From Methylobacterium aerolatum (GTDB lineage Bacteria > Pseudomonadota > Alphaproteobacteria > Rhizobiales > Beijerinckiaceae), in the NCBI RefSeq assembly GCF_022179085.1, contig NZ_BPQE01000046.1:1-37724 (forward strand): DNA of 37,724 bases, given 5' to 3'. A program made the position numbers and the translations under genes. The notes under the pieces were generated by a model that saw only the letters and a list, made by a program, of their open reading frames with translations, had not been told where the DNA came from and did not search any database. Of the stretch, positions 18,753 through 26,452 are shown in pieces (the stretch's first letter is position 1; every line of letters begins with the position of its first letter).

Positions 18753-18786
18753 GCGCCGCTCCCCGAAATGGGGGGCGGCGCTTTTT
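18753..18786 (+). terminator. Intrinsic terminator of the pqqA unit
   Basis: GCGCCGCTCCCC and GGGGGGCGGCGC form a 12-bp stem (one G-T pair) with a GAAAT loop, followed directly by TTTTT. This is a textbook rho-independent terminator and separates pqqA from the SDR operon. Confidence 0.92.
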
Positions 18787-18853
18787 CGTATGGGCGCTGC
18801 CCCGGTCATCGGATATCAGGCTCCCTGGCCGGCGGGCGGCACGGGAGAGGCGC

Positions 18854-19705
18854 TTGGCACAGCGGTTCCGGCTGAACGGGAGCGTCGCCCTGGTGACGGG
18901 AGCGGCCGGCGGCATCGGAGCCGCCCTCGCGCTGGCCCTGGCGGCCAAGGGATGCTCCCTCGTCCTGGTCGACCGCGATGCCGACGGGCTCGCCGCCATC
19001 GCGGCGCGGACCGAGGCCCTCGGCGCCGACACGGCGACCCACATCCTCGATCTCACCGACGCCGCTTCCATCGCCGCCCTGCCCGCCTCCGTGGCGGACC
19101 GGTTCGGGCGTCTCGACCTGCTCGTGAACAATGCCGGCGTCGCCCTGGGCGGCCGGTTCGACGAGACGCACCTCGACGATGTCGAGTGGGTGCTCGACGT
19201 CAATCTGAGGGCCGTGGTCAGGCTCTGCCATGCCTTCCTGCCGATGCTCGTCGCCCGGCCGGCCGCGCAGATCGTCACCCTGTCGAGCCTGTTCGGCCTG
19301 ATCGCGCCGCCGGGCCAGACGGCCTATGCGGCGAGCAAGTTCGGCGTCCGCGGGTTCAGCGAGGCCCTCCGCCACGAATATGCGGGGACGGGCCTGGGCG
19401 TCACCGTCGTCCATCCCGGCGGCGTCGCCACGGGCATAGCCCGCAACGCCAGGGGGCCGCGCCCGCTCGAGGATCCCGTCCTCGCCGAGGAGCGGCGGCT
19501 CGCCGACGAGGCAGGCCGCGTCGCCTTCGAGAAACTCCTGACCATGCCGCCCGAGGCCGCCGCCGCCGCGATCGTCCGGGGGATCGAGCGGCGGGCGCCG
19601 CGCCTCATCATCGGCCGGGACGCGCGGGTGGCATCCCTGGTCCAGCGCCTCATGCCCGCGCGGTATTGGGCGGCAATCACCCGGCTCTCGGGTGGAAAGG
19701 CTTAG
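18854..19705 (+). CDS. Short-chain dehydrogenase/reductase
   Basis: A 283-residue classical SDR, NAD(P)-dependent. The Rossmann motif is TGAAGGIG (15-22), the structural motif NNAG is at 92-95, and the catalytic Ser-Tyr-Lys are S145, Y158 and K162 (TAYAASKFG). The substrate-binding side ends with VHPGGVATGIA. The frame starts with TTG at 18854, with GGGAGAGG just upstream. The stop is one base before the ATG of the hydrolase, and that gene overlaps the monooxygenase, so the three form one operon. A role in oxidising or reducing an alcohol/ketone around the Baeyer-Villiger step is plausible but unproven. Confidence 0.88.
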   Translation: MAQRFRLNGSVALVTGAAGGIGAALALALAAKGCSLVLVDRDADGLAAIAARTEALGADTATHILDLTDAASIAALPASVADRFGRLDLLVNNAGVALGGRFDETHLDDVEWVLDVNLRAVVRLCHAFLPMLVARPAAQIVTLSSLFGLIAPPGQTAYAASKFGVRGFSEALRHEYAGTGLGVTVVHPGGVATGIARNARGPRPLEDPVLAEERRLADEAGRVAFEKLLTMPPEAAAAAIVRGIERRAPRLIIGRDARVASLVQRLMPARYWAAITRLSGGKA

Positions 19706-19706
19706 G

Positions 19707-20603
19707 ATGGCATCCCTGCGGGCCTATATCGGCGCCTGGATGGTGCGGCGCCGGGTGAAGGCGCAGCTGGCGGCGGCGACGAGCGTCGAGGATGTCCGCC
19801 GCGTGCTCGGCGGTCCGTCCTTCCCCGATCCCCGCGACGTGCGGTTCGAGGCCGGGACCGTGGGCGGAGTACCCGGGGAATGGATCCATCCCGTGTCCGG
19901 CAGGCCGGAGCGTCGGCTGCTCTACGTCCACGGCGGCGGCTTCGTCGCCTGCTCGCCGCGCACGCACCGGCCGCTCACCGGCGCCGTCGCCCGCCGGGGC
20001 TTCTCGGTCTTCGCCCCGGATTACCGCCTCGCCCCGGAACATCCATTTCCGGCGGGCCTGGAGGACGTCGTCGCCGCCTGGACGGCCTTCCGCGCGGAGG
20101 GCCCGGCCTGCCTCGCCGGCGAATCGGCGGGAGGCAATCTGGCCCTCGCCCTGATGCTGGCCGCCCGCGAGCGAGGCCTGCCCATGCCTCAGGCCGCCTG
20201 CCTGTTCTCGCCCGTCACCGATCTCGCGGCCGAGGGCGGCTCGCGGGTGCGGAACGCCCGCCGGGACGCCATGTTCGGCGCCCGATCGATTTCCGAGGTC
20301 GCGCCGCTCTACACCGGGGCGGGCGATCCCCGTGCGCCCCTGGCCTCGCCGGTCTACGGCGATCCCACCGGGCTGCCGCCGCTGCTGTTCCATGTCGGCG
20401 ACCGCGAGGTGCTGCTCGACGATTCGGTCCGCATGGCCGACCGCGCCCAGGCGGCGGGCGTCGAGGCTTCGGTGAGGATCTTCCCCGTCGTCGCCCATGC
20501 GTGGCAGTTCGCCGACAAGGTACTGCCCGAGGCGACGGCCTCCCTCGACGAGGCGGCGGCCTTCCTCAAGCGCCACTCCGCCAGCCGGAGTGTGCCCGCA
20601 TGA
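19707..20603 (+). CDS. Alpha/beta hydrolase of the hormone-sensitive-lipase family
   Basis: A 298-residue esterase/lipase-type hydrolase. The oxyanion-hole motif HGGG is at 75-78, the nucleophile is S140 in GESAGG, and the presumed acid and base are D232 (HVGDREVLLDD) and H264 (VVAHAWQ). YRLAPEHPFPA is typical of the HSL group. I chose ATG 19707, one base after the SDR stop, with an AGG just upstream. Its stop overlaps the ATG of the monooxygenase (ATGA). In this setting it could hydrolyse the ester or lactone made by the neighbouring monooxygenase, an arrangement known from other BVMO clusters; here that is inference. Confidence 0.9.
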   Translation: MASLRAYIGAWMVRRRVKAQLAAATSVEDVRRVLGGPSFPDPRDVRFEAGTVGGVPGEWIHPVSGRPERRLLYVHGGGFVACSPRTHRPLTGAVARRGFSVFAPDYRLAPEHPFPAGLEDVVAAWTAFRAEGPACLAGESAGGNLALALMLAARERGLPMPQAACLFSPVTDLAAEGGSRVRNARRDAMFGARSISEVAPLYTGAGDPRAPLASPVYGDPTGLPPLLFHVGDREVLLDDSVRMADRAQAAGVEASVRIFPVVAHAWQFADKVLPEATASLDEAAAFLKRHSASRSVPA

Positions 20604-22072
20604 CCGAGGGGCAGAACTCCGGCGGCGTGCTCGCGGTCCTGATCGTCGGGGCGGGCTTCTCCGGCATCGCCATGGCAATCCGCTGCCGGGAGGCCGGGAT
20701 CGGCCCCCTCGCGATCATCGAGAAGGGCGACGGCGTCGGCGGCACGTGGCGGGAGAACACCTATCCCGGCGCGGCCTGCGACGTGCCCTCACACCTCTAT
20801 TCCCTGTCCTTCGCGCCGAAGGCCGACTGGAGCAGGATGTATGCCCGCCAACCGGAGATCGAGGGCTATCTCCGCGACGTCGCGCGCTCGCACGGGCTCC
20901 TGCCCCTCATCCGCTTCGGCACGACCCTGACCCGTGCCGCCTGGGACGAGGACCGCGCCCTGTGGCGGGTGCAGACCGACAGGGGCGAGATTCTCGCCCG
21001 CGCCGTGGTCTCCGCCGCCGGCGGCCTCCATCACCCGGCCTTCCCGGACATTCCCGGACGGGAGAGTTTTCGGGGGGCGCATTTCCACACCGCCGCCTGG
21101 GACCACACGGTCGATCTCGCCGGCAAACGCGTGGGGATCGTCGGCACGGGCGCGAGCGCCGTGCAGGTCGTGCCGGCGCTCGCCGGAGAGGTCGGTCACC
21201 TGACGCTGTTCCAGCGCACGCCGCCCTGGATCCTGCCGAAGAACGACCATCCCATCCCCGAGGCTCGCAAGGCCCGCTACGCGCGCCGCCCGATCCTGCG
21301 CTGGCTGGAGCGGGCGCGCCTGTTCTGGCGGCTGGAGGTTTCCGCCCTCTTAGGCTTCACCCGCGTCTCGAAGGTGACGGCCCAGGGCGAGGCCATGGCA
21401 CGGTCCCACCTGCGCAAATCCGTGGCCGACCGGGCGCTTCGTGAGAAGCTGACGCCGCCCTACCGCTTCGGCTGCAAGCGCGTGCTGCTGTCTGACGACT
21501 ACTATCCTGCCCTGCAGCGGCCGAATGCGACCCTCGAGACCGGCACGATCGCGCGGATCGTCCCCGAGGGGATCGCCATGGCCGACGGCACGGTCCACCG
21601 CCTCGACGCCCTCGTCTTCGCCACCGGCTTCGACGTCGTCGGCGGCTTCCTGCGGGCGGAGGTGGTCGGCCGCGGCGGTCGCCGCCTCGCCGACGCCTGG
21701 GCCGACGGAATGCAGGCCTATCAGGGCATCACGGTCGCAGGGTTCCCCAACTACTTCATCCTGCTCGGGCCCAATACCGGCCTCGGGCACAACTCGATCA
21801 TCGCCATGATCGAGATCCAGGTGCGGCACGTCGTCGAATGCCTGAGGGCGCTCGGACGCGGTCACCGCAGCATCGAGGTGCGGGGAGCGGCGCAGGAGCG
21901 GTTCGTGGAGCGCATCCGGCGGAGCATGGCCAAGAGCATCTGGCAGGCGGGCGGTTGCCGCAGCTGGTACCTCGACCGCCAGGGGCGGAACACCACGCTC
22001 TGGCCGGGCTCGGTCCTCGCCTACCGCCGGTCCGCCCGCCGGGTCCGGCTCTCGGATTACCGCCTGGAATGA
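20600..22072 (+). CDS. Flavin-containing (Baeyer-Villiger-type) monooxygenase
   Basis: A 490-residue class B flavin monooxygenase, which inserts oxygen next to a carbonyl to give an ester or lactone using FAD and NADPH. The FAD motif is VGAGFSG (16-22), and GGTWRENTYPGAACDVPSH follows. The BVMO fingerprint F-x-G-x3-H-T-x2-W-D is present as FRGAHFHTAAWD (157-168). The NADPH motif is VGTGASA (181-187), and the FMO-type ATGFD is near the C-terminal third. The ATG overlaps the hydrolase stop. The substrate could be a ketone of fatty, terpenoid or cyclic type and is not readable from sequence. Confidence 0.9.
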   Translation: MTEGQNSGGVLAVLIVGAGFSGIAMAIRCREAGIGPLAIIEKGDGVGGTWRENTYPGAACDVPSHLYSLSFAPKADWSRMYARQPEIEGYLRDVARSHGLLPLIRFGTTLTRAAWDEDRALWRVQTDRGEILARAVVSAAGGLHHPAFPDIPGRESFRGAHFHTAAWDHTVDLAGKRVGIVGTGASAVQVVPALAGEVGHLTLFQRTPPWILPKNDHPIPEARKARYARRPILRWLERARLFWRLEVSALLGFTRVSKVTAQGEAMARSHLRKSVADRALREKLTPPYRFGCKRVLLSDDYYPALQRPNATLETGTIARIVPEGIAMADGTVHRLDALVFATGFDVVGGFLRAEVVGRGGRRLADAWADGMQAYQGITVAGFPNYFILLGPNTGLGHNSIIAMIEIQVRHVVECLRALGRGHRSIEVRGAAQERFVERIRRSMAKSIWQAGGCRSWYLDRQGRNTTLWPGSVLAYRRSARRVRLSDYRLE

Positions 22073-22152
22073 GCCACGCCTGAACCCACGACCGCCCGGG
22101 GCGTTGGCGCAGGCGCGGCGGCCGCTTCCGCCGCGATCGGCGGAGGCGCAGA

Positions 22153-22611
22153 GTGGAACAGCACGAGGAGTTCATGGCCGAGGCGGTGTCCCTCGCCGAG
22201 GCGAACATCGCTGAGGGCGGGACGCCGTACGGTGCGGTCGTGGTCCGGGACGGCACGGTCATCGCCCGCGCCGCGAACACGGTCCACCGTACCGAGGACG
22301 CCACCAACCATGCGGAGATGGTGGCCCTGCGCGAGGCGAGCCGCCTCCTCGGCACCCGCGACCTCTCCGACTGCGTAATGTACGCGAGCGGGCGCCCCTG
22401 CCCCATGTGCCACGCGGCGATGCGGATGGCCGGCTTCAAGCGCGGCTACTTCGCCTTCAGCGCCGAGGAGGCGGAAGAGCACGGGGCGGGCAGCGCCAAA
22501 CTCTATTGGGAGTTGTGCCGCCCCCTGGAGGAGCAGCCCATGCGACTCACGCAGCTGCGCCCGGACGGTCCGTCGCCCTATCCGGCGTGGGAGGCGAAAC
22601 GGAAGGCGTAG
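22153..22611 (+). CDS. Nucleoside/guanine deaminase family protein
   Basis: A 152-residue zinc-dependent deaminase of the CDA superfamily. The zinc and catalytic residues are H53 and E55 in NHAEM, and C83 and C86 in GRPCPMC. NxxxxxGTPYGAVVV at the N-terminus and the helix RMAGFKRGYFAF are typical of guanine deaminase/nucleoside deaminase proteins rather than TadA, although a tRNA adenosine role cannot be ruled out. The start is GTG at 22153, with GGAGG six bases upstream. It lies 80 bases after the monooxygenase gene on the same strand and is convergent with the complex I gene; co-transcription with the SDR operon is possible. Confidence 0.85.
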   Translation: MEQHEEFMAEAVSLAEANIAEGGTPYGAVVVRDGTVIARAANTVHRTEDATNHAEMVALREASRLLGTRDLSDCVMYASGRPCPMCHAAMRMAGFKRGYFAFSAEEAEEHGAGSAKLYWELCRPLEEQPMRLTQLRPDGPSPYPAWEAKRKA

Positions 22612-22750
22612 GAAGCCGAGGTCTTCGGTGTCATCGTGAGTGGGGCGACGCGATCCGGCGGCGTTCCGCTACTCCGACTAGATTTGCTGCGCCCGCGCCG
22701 ACGGAGCGGAGACCGCCCCAACGAACCAAGCGCTCCGATTGCTCGCGCGA

Positions 22751-23062
22751 TCAATGCGTCCAGGGGGCCGTGCGGTTGAATTTGAAGTTGTCGGAATAGG
22801 ACAGGCCCCTGCGGACCGTGTCCTTGCCCGGCTCCTCGACGCGGTAGGTGATGCCCTCGCGCTGGGCGTAGGCCACCGCTTCCTCGCGGGTGTCGAATTC
22901 CAGCCGCACCTGCTGCATCATGTCCGATGAGCCGTACCAGCCCATCAGGGGGTCGGTCTCCCGCGGCTTGGTCTGGTCGAAGACCAGCACCCATTGCTTG
23001 GTCCGGGCCGTGCCCGACTGGGACGCATCCTTGGCGGGGCGGTAGATGCGGGCGCTCGGCAT
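22751..23062 (-). CDS. NDUFS4-like complex I accessory subunit
   Basis: A 103-residue protein of the ETC complex I (NDUFS4/18-kDa) family, an accessory subunit of alphaproteobacterial and mitochondrial NADH:ubiquinone oxidoreductase found at the hydrophilic arm. Family features are MPSARIYRPAKDASQSG at the start, TKQWVLVFDQ, DPLMGWYGSSDMMQQVRL, FDTREEAVAYA, and the C-terminal SYSDNFKFNR..PWTH. The start at ATG 23062 matches the usual N-terminus; the open frame continues upstream into the tRNA, which is not coding. It lies 37 bases downstream of tRNA-Pro on the same strand and away from the nuo operon, as is usual for this subunit. Confidence 0.9.
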   Translation of the reverse strand: MPSARIYRPAKDASQSGTARTKQWVLVFDQTKPRETDPLMGWYGSSDMMQQVRLEFDTREEAVAYAQREGITYRVEEPGKDTVRRGLSYSDNFKFNRTAPWTH

Positions 23063-23099
23063 CGTGGTCGACAGGCTCCTGAAACTCGGCGGCGGATAA

Positions 23100-23176
23100 T
23101 GGTCGGGGCGATAGGATTCGAACCTACGACCCCCTGGTCCCAAACCAGGTGCGCTACCAGACTGCGCTACACCCCG
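23100..23176 (-). tRNA. tRNA-Pro (anticodon UGG)
   Basis: Read on the minus strand, the gene is 77 bases including an encoded CCA. The acceptor stem is CGGGGTG/CGCCCCG, with A as the discriminator. The anticodon stem CCTGG/CCAGG frames the loop TTTGGGA, so the anticodon is TGG. The T arm has GGTTCGAATCC. It precedes the NDUFS4-like gene. I see no integrase or att-like duplication of its 3' end nearby. Confidence 0.96.
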
Positions 23177-23325
23177 ACGGGCATCCACCCGGGAAATTCC
23201 GTACCCGTTCGCACGTTCCCCGGCAAGAAGGACCGCGGTGCGGCATCGATATGGAACATTATCCCGGAACTTATGGGCAGATCAGGTCATTCTTCCGGCG
23301 ATTACAACCACCGGAGGAATGTCTC

Positions 23326-23706
23326 ATGAAGGTTACACGCGCGATCGGCGTTGCCGCGATTTTCGCTCTCACGGCCGGGTCTGCCTATGCGGCTCCCTGC
23401 AACACGGGCACCACGAAGTCCGATTCGCAGACGATGAACGAGAAGAGCTCGACCGCCGACAAGGGCAGCGCCAATCTCGCGGGCGGCAACCAGCCGGCCT
23501 CGCCGGGCACCGTCGGCGCCATGAACAACGTGGGCTCGACGCAGGCCCCCACCGGCACCGCCGGCACCTCGGCTTCGAACAACACCGATCCGGCCGCCAA
23601 GAACATGGCCGGCGGCAACCAGCCGGCTTCCCCCGGCACGGTCGGCGCCATGAACAACGCCGCCGCCGCCCGCTCGACCACCAACATGGCCGACAAGGAC
23701 TGCTGA
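23326..23706 (+). CDS. Small secreted protein with an internal 17-residue repeat
   Basis: A 126-residue protein with a clear signal peptide ([22 protein letters not shown], cleavage about residue 22). The mature part is low-complexity and rich in Gly, Ala, Asn, Ser and Thr. [17 protein letters not shown] occurs twice, at 52-68 and 95-111, a spacing of 43 residues; the copies are identical in protein but not in DNA. Two cysteines remain, C25 next to the cleavage site and C126 as the last residue. GGAGG precedes the ATG, and a strong terminator follows, so it is a single-gene unit. I do not recognise a characterised function; similar [16 protein letters not shown] proteins in Rhizobiales are, as I recall, sometimes annotated as exopolysaccharide-related. 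Confidence 0.88.
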   Translation: MKVTRAIGVAAIFALTAGSAYAAPCNTGTTKSDSQTMNEKSSTADKGSANLAGGNQPASPGTVGAMNNVGSTQAPTGTAGTSASNNTDPAAKNMAGGNQPASPGTVGAMNNAAAARSTTNMADKDC

Positions 23707-23729
23707 TCGCCGGATTTCCCGCGATCGAA

Positions 23730-23767
23730 GGAAGCCCGCCCGGCCCGGCCGCGGCGGGTTTCCTTTT
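23730..23767 (+). terminator. Intrinsic terminator after the secreted repeat protein
   Basis: GGAAGCCCGCC and GGCGGGTTTCC form an 11-bp stem with one G-T pair around a 12-base loop, followed by TTTT. It lies 24 bases past the stop and before queA. Confidence 0.88.
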
Positions 23768-23822
23768 GGGCGCGGTCCTTCACCGGTTGAAACGGCGGCG
23801 GGTTCGGTGCAGGCAGCGCCCG

Positions 23823-24926
23823 ATGCGCGTGGACCTATTCGATTTCGATCTGCCGGAGGCGAGCATCGCCCTGCGTCCGGCCGAGCCGCGGGGCTCGGCG
23901 CGCCTCCTCGTCGTGGCGCCGGGCGCGGCTCCCGCCGACCGGACCGTCCGCGAGCTGCCCGATCTGTTGCGGCCCGGCGATGCCCTGGTCTTCAACGACA
24001 CCCGCGTCATTCCGGCGCGGCTGCACGGCGTCCGTACCCGGCCTGGCGCCCCCGGCCAGCGCACCGAGGTGATGCTGCACCTGCGCGAGGGACCGGACCG
24101 CTGGCGGGCCTTCGCCCGTCCGGCCAAGCGCCTCGCCCCCGGCGACCGCTTGACCTTCGGGCGGGCCGTCGAAGGCGCCGCCTGCGACCTCGGCTTGCTG
24201 CTGGCGACGGTGATCGCAAAGGGTGACGCGGGCGAGGTCGTCCTCGGCTTCGACCTCGCGGGGCCGATGCTGGACGAGCGGATCGCAAGCCTCGGGGAGC
24301 TGCCCCTGCCCCCCTACATCGCGGGCAAGCGCCCGACCGACGAGCGCGACGCGCGGGACTACCAGACCGTCTATGCCCGCGAGCCCGGTGCGGTCGCCGC
24401 GCCGACTGCCGGCCTGCACTTCACCGACGACCTCCTCGCCCGCCTCGACGGGATGGGCGTGTCGCGCCACCACCTGACCCTGCATGTGGGGGCCGGCACC
24501 TTCCTCCCCGTCAAGGCGGAGGACACGCAGGCTCACCGGATGCACGCCGAGATAGGCCACCTCGACCGCACGACCGCCGACGCCCTCAACGCCGCGCGAT
24601 CGGCTGGAGGGCGGATCGTCGCGGTGGGGACGACGGCGATGCGGCTGCTGGAAAGCGCGGCGACGCCGGAGGGGCGCCTCGCACCCTTCTCCGGCCCCAC
24701 CGACATCTTCATCACGCCGGGCTACCGGTTCCGGGCGGTGGACGCGCTGATGACCAACTTCCACCTGCCGCGCTCGACGCTGTTCATGCTGGTCTCGGCC
24801 TTCTCGGGGCTTGAGACGATGCGCGCGGCCTATGTCCATGCCATCGCGGCGGGCTACCGCTTCTACTCCTACGGCGACGCCAGCCTGCTCTTTCCGGCCG
24901 GTGCGGAGACATCGGACGCGACCTGA
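23823..24926 (+). CDS. queA: S-adenosylmethionine:tRNA ribosyltransferase-isomerase
   Basis: QueA transfers the ribosyl part of S-adenosylmethionine to preQ1 in tRNA to form epoxyqueuosine, the step after Tgt. It has 367 residues, starting at [19 protein letters not shown]. Family motifs are [14 protein letters not shown], the ELPLPPYI segment, [41 protein letters not shown] and [17 protein letters not shown]. It is followed after two bases by tgt, a common pairing for the queuosine pathway in proteobacteria. Confidence 0.95.
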   Translation: MRVDLFDFDLPEASIALRPAEPRGSARLLVVAPGAAPADRTVRELPDLLRPGDALVFNDTRVIPARLHGVRTRPGAPGQRTEVMLHLREGPDRWRAFARPAKRLAPGDRLTFGRAVEGAACDLGLLLATVIAKGDAGEVVLGFDLAGPMLDERIASLGELPLPPYIAGKRPTDERDARDYQTVYAREPGAVAAPTAGLHFTDDLLARLDGMGVSRHHLTLHVGAGTFLPVKAEDTQAHRMHAEIGHLDRTTADALNAARSAGGRIVAVGTTAMRLLESAATPEGRLAPFSGPTDIFITPGYRFRAVDALMTNFHLPRSTLFMLVSAFSGLETMRAAYVHAIAAGYRFYSYGDASLLFPAGAETSDAT

Positions 24927-24928
24927 CG

Positions 24929-26074
24929 ATGACGACGACTGAGACGACCTTCGGCTTCACGCTGCACGGGCAGGACGGCCCGGCCCGGACGGGCGCAATC
25001 ACGATGCCCCGCGGCACGATCCGTACGCCGGCCTTCATGCCCGTCGGCACGGCCGCGACGGTGAAGGCGATGTATCCCGGCCAGGTCCGCGACCTCGGCG
25101 CCGACGTGGTGCTCGGCAACACCTACCACCTGATGCTCCGCCCCGGCGCGGAGCGGATGGCGCGGCTCGGCGGCCTGCACCGCTTCATGCGCTGGGACGG
25201 CCCGATCCTCACCGATTCCGGCGGCTTCCAGGTCATGTCCCTGTCGGCCCTCAGGAAGATCGACGAGGCGGGCGTGACCTTCCGCTCGCATATCGACGGC
25301 TCGACCCACCACATGAGCCCGGAGCGCTCCATCGAGATCCAGGGGCTGCTCGGCTCCGATATCCAGATGCAGCTCGACGAGTGCGTCCGGCTTCCCGCCG
25401 GAAAGCCCGAGATCGAGAAGGCGATGCACCTGTCCCTACGCTGGGCCGAACGCTGCCGCGTCGCCTTCGGCGATCAGCCGGGGAAGGCCATGTTCGGCAT
25501 CGTCCAGGGGGGCGACCTGCCGGTCCTCCGGGCCGAGAGCGCCCGCGCCCTCGTGGACCTCGACCTCAAGGGCTACGCGGTGGGTGGCCTCGCGGTGGGC
25601 GAGCCGCAGGAAACGATGTTCGCGATGATCGAGGCGGTGGAGCCCCACCTGCCGCAAACCAAGCCGCGCTACCTGATGGGTGTCGGCACGCCGGACGATA
25701 TCCTCGGCGCCGTGGCACGCGGCATCGACATGTTCGACTGCGTGATGCCCACCCGCGCCGGACGCCACGGCCTCGCCTACACCCGCCACGGCAAGGTGAA
25801 CCTGCGCAACGCCCGTTACGCCGAGGACACGACACCCCTCGACGAAGCCTCTCCCTGCCCGGCGACGCGGGACTATTCCCGCGCCTACCTCCATCACCTC
25901 GTCCGCTCGAACGAGATCCTGGGGATGATGCTGCTGACGTGGAACAACCTCGCCTACTACCAGGATCTCATGGCGGGGGCGCGGGCGGCGATCCGGGACG
26001 GGCGCTACGCGGAGTATTGCGCGCAGACGCGGGAGGGCTGGGCCAGGGCGGAGGCACAAGCAATCCCCGCCTAG
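24929..26074 (+). CDS. tgt: tRNA-guanine transglycosylase lacking most zinc ligands
   Basis: Tgt exchanges G34 of GUN-anticodon tRNAs for preQ1. The 381-residue protein keeps the catalytic residues: D96 in LTDSGGFQ and the nucleophile D270 in MFDCVMPTR. It also keeps the substrate-binding FGIVQGG and [10 protein letters not shown]. The C-terminal zinc subdomain is unusual. Aligned by eye to the Zymomonas mobilis ligands C318, C320, C323 and H349, this protein has S308, C310, T313 and N339 ([17 protein letters not shown], then TWNNLAYYQ). Only one of four ligands remains, although the surrounding fold sequence is intact. It may be a zinc-free variant shared with relatives. It is coupled to queA, two bases upstream. 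Confidence 0.94.
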   Translation: MTTTETTFGFTLHGQDGPARTGAITMPRGTIRTPAFMPVGTAATVKAMYPGQVRDLGADVVLGNTYHLMLRPGAERMARLGGLHRFMRWDGPILTDSGGFQVMSLSALRKIDEAGVTFRSHIDGSTHHMSPERSIEIQGLLGSDIQMQLDECVRLPAGKPEIEKAMHLSLRWAERCRVAFGDQPGKAMFGIVQGGDLPVLRAESARALVDLDLKGYAVGGLAVGEPQETMFAMIEAVEPHLPQTKPRYLMGVGTPDDILGAVARGIDMFDCVMPTRAGRHGLAYTRHGKVNLRNARYAEDTTPLDEASPCPATRDYSRAYLHHLVRSNEILGMMLLTWNNLAYYQDLMAGARAAIRDGRYAEYCAQTREGWARAEAQAIPA

Positions 26075-26452
26075 TGCATCGATCCAGTCGGAGGTATCAG
26101 CCGAGACCGGAAAAATTGATGCAAAAACAATGAGCGAGTGCAGGCTCGCATGAACAAAATGAGTGCGTCACTGCACTGGAGCGTACTCGACCGAGTCCGG
26201 CTGGCTCCGACGATGAATCCCCCATCGTCTTTTCGAGGGGAAACCGACGCAATCCGGGGCAGCGCACCGGTCTGAATCGTCCCGCTGCCCTGGAGGGCTT
26301 CGCTGCGATCGCAAAGACGGAAGTTCGTGGTCCGAGTTCTGACGGACTCCAAGCAAGCCGTCTTTCGTCATCTCCCGTGAAGGCAAGGCCATGGCGTAGC
26401 GGGGGGCCGTGCACCGCGCGTGGCTCGCTCGCGTCATCGGCCTCGATCGCTG
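26075..26452. other. Convergent intergenic region, relatively A+T-rich
   Basis: These 378 bases separate the ends of tgt and the SGNH-like gene. I see no credible gene. The first 90 bases are A+T-rich (AAAAATTGATGCAAAAACAATG) and contain short inverted repeats, but no clear terminator with a T run. A degenerate copy of the REP-like hairpin lies at 26246-26320. Confidence 0.5.
26246..26320. repeat. Degenerate REP-like element
   Basis: GACGCAATCCGGGGCAGCG on the left and CGCTGCCCTGGAGGGCTTCG then CTGCGATCGCAAAGACGG on the right match the arms of the element at 1605-1698 with several changes. Like that copy, it lies between convergent genes. Confidence 0.5.

Noticed and set aside
23100-23176. 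tRNA-Pro as an integration site for a genomic island
   Set aside because: No integrase, no duplicated tRNA 3' end and no atypical gene block next to it; neighbours are core genes.
23247-23310. Two GGAAC motifs upstream of the secreted repeat protein, possible EcfG general-stress -35 elements
   Set aside because: No CGTT-type -10 lies 16-17 bases downstream of either, so the match is incomplete.
26071-26352. A 93-codon minus-strand open frame in the tgt/SGNH gap
   Set aside because: No start context, no recognisable motif, and it runs through a degenerate repeat element. Treated as non-coding.
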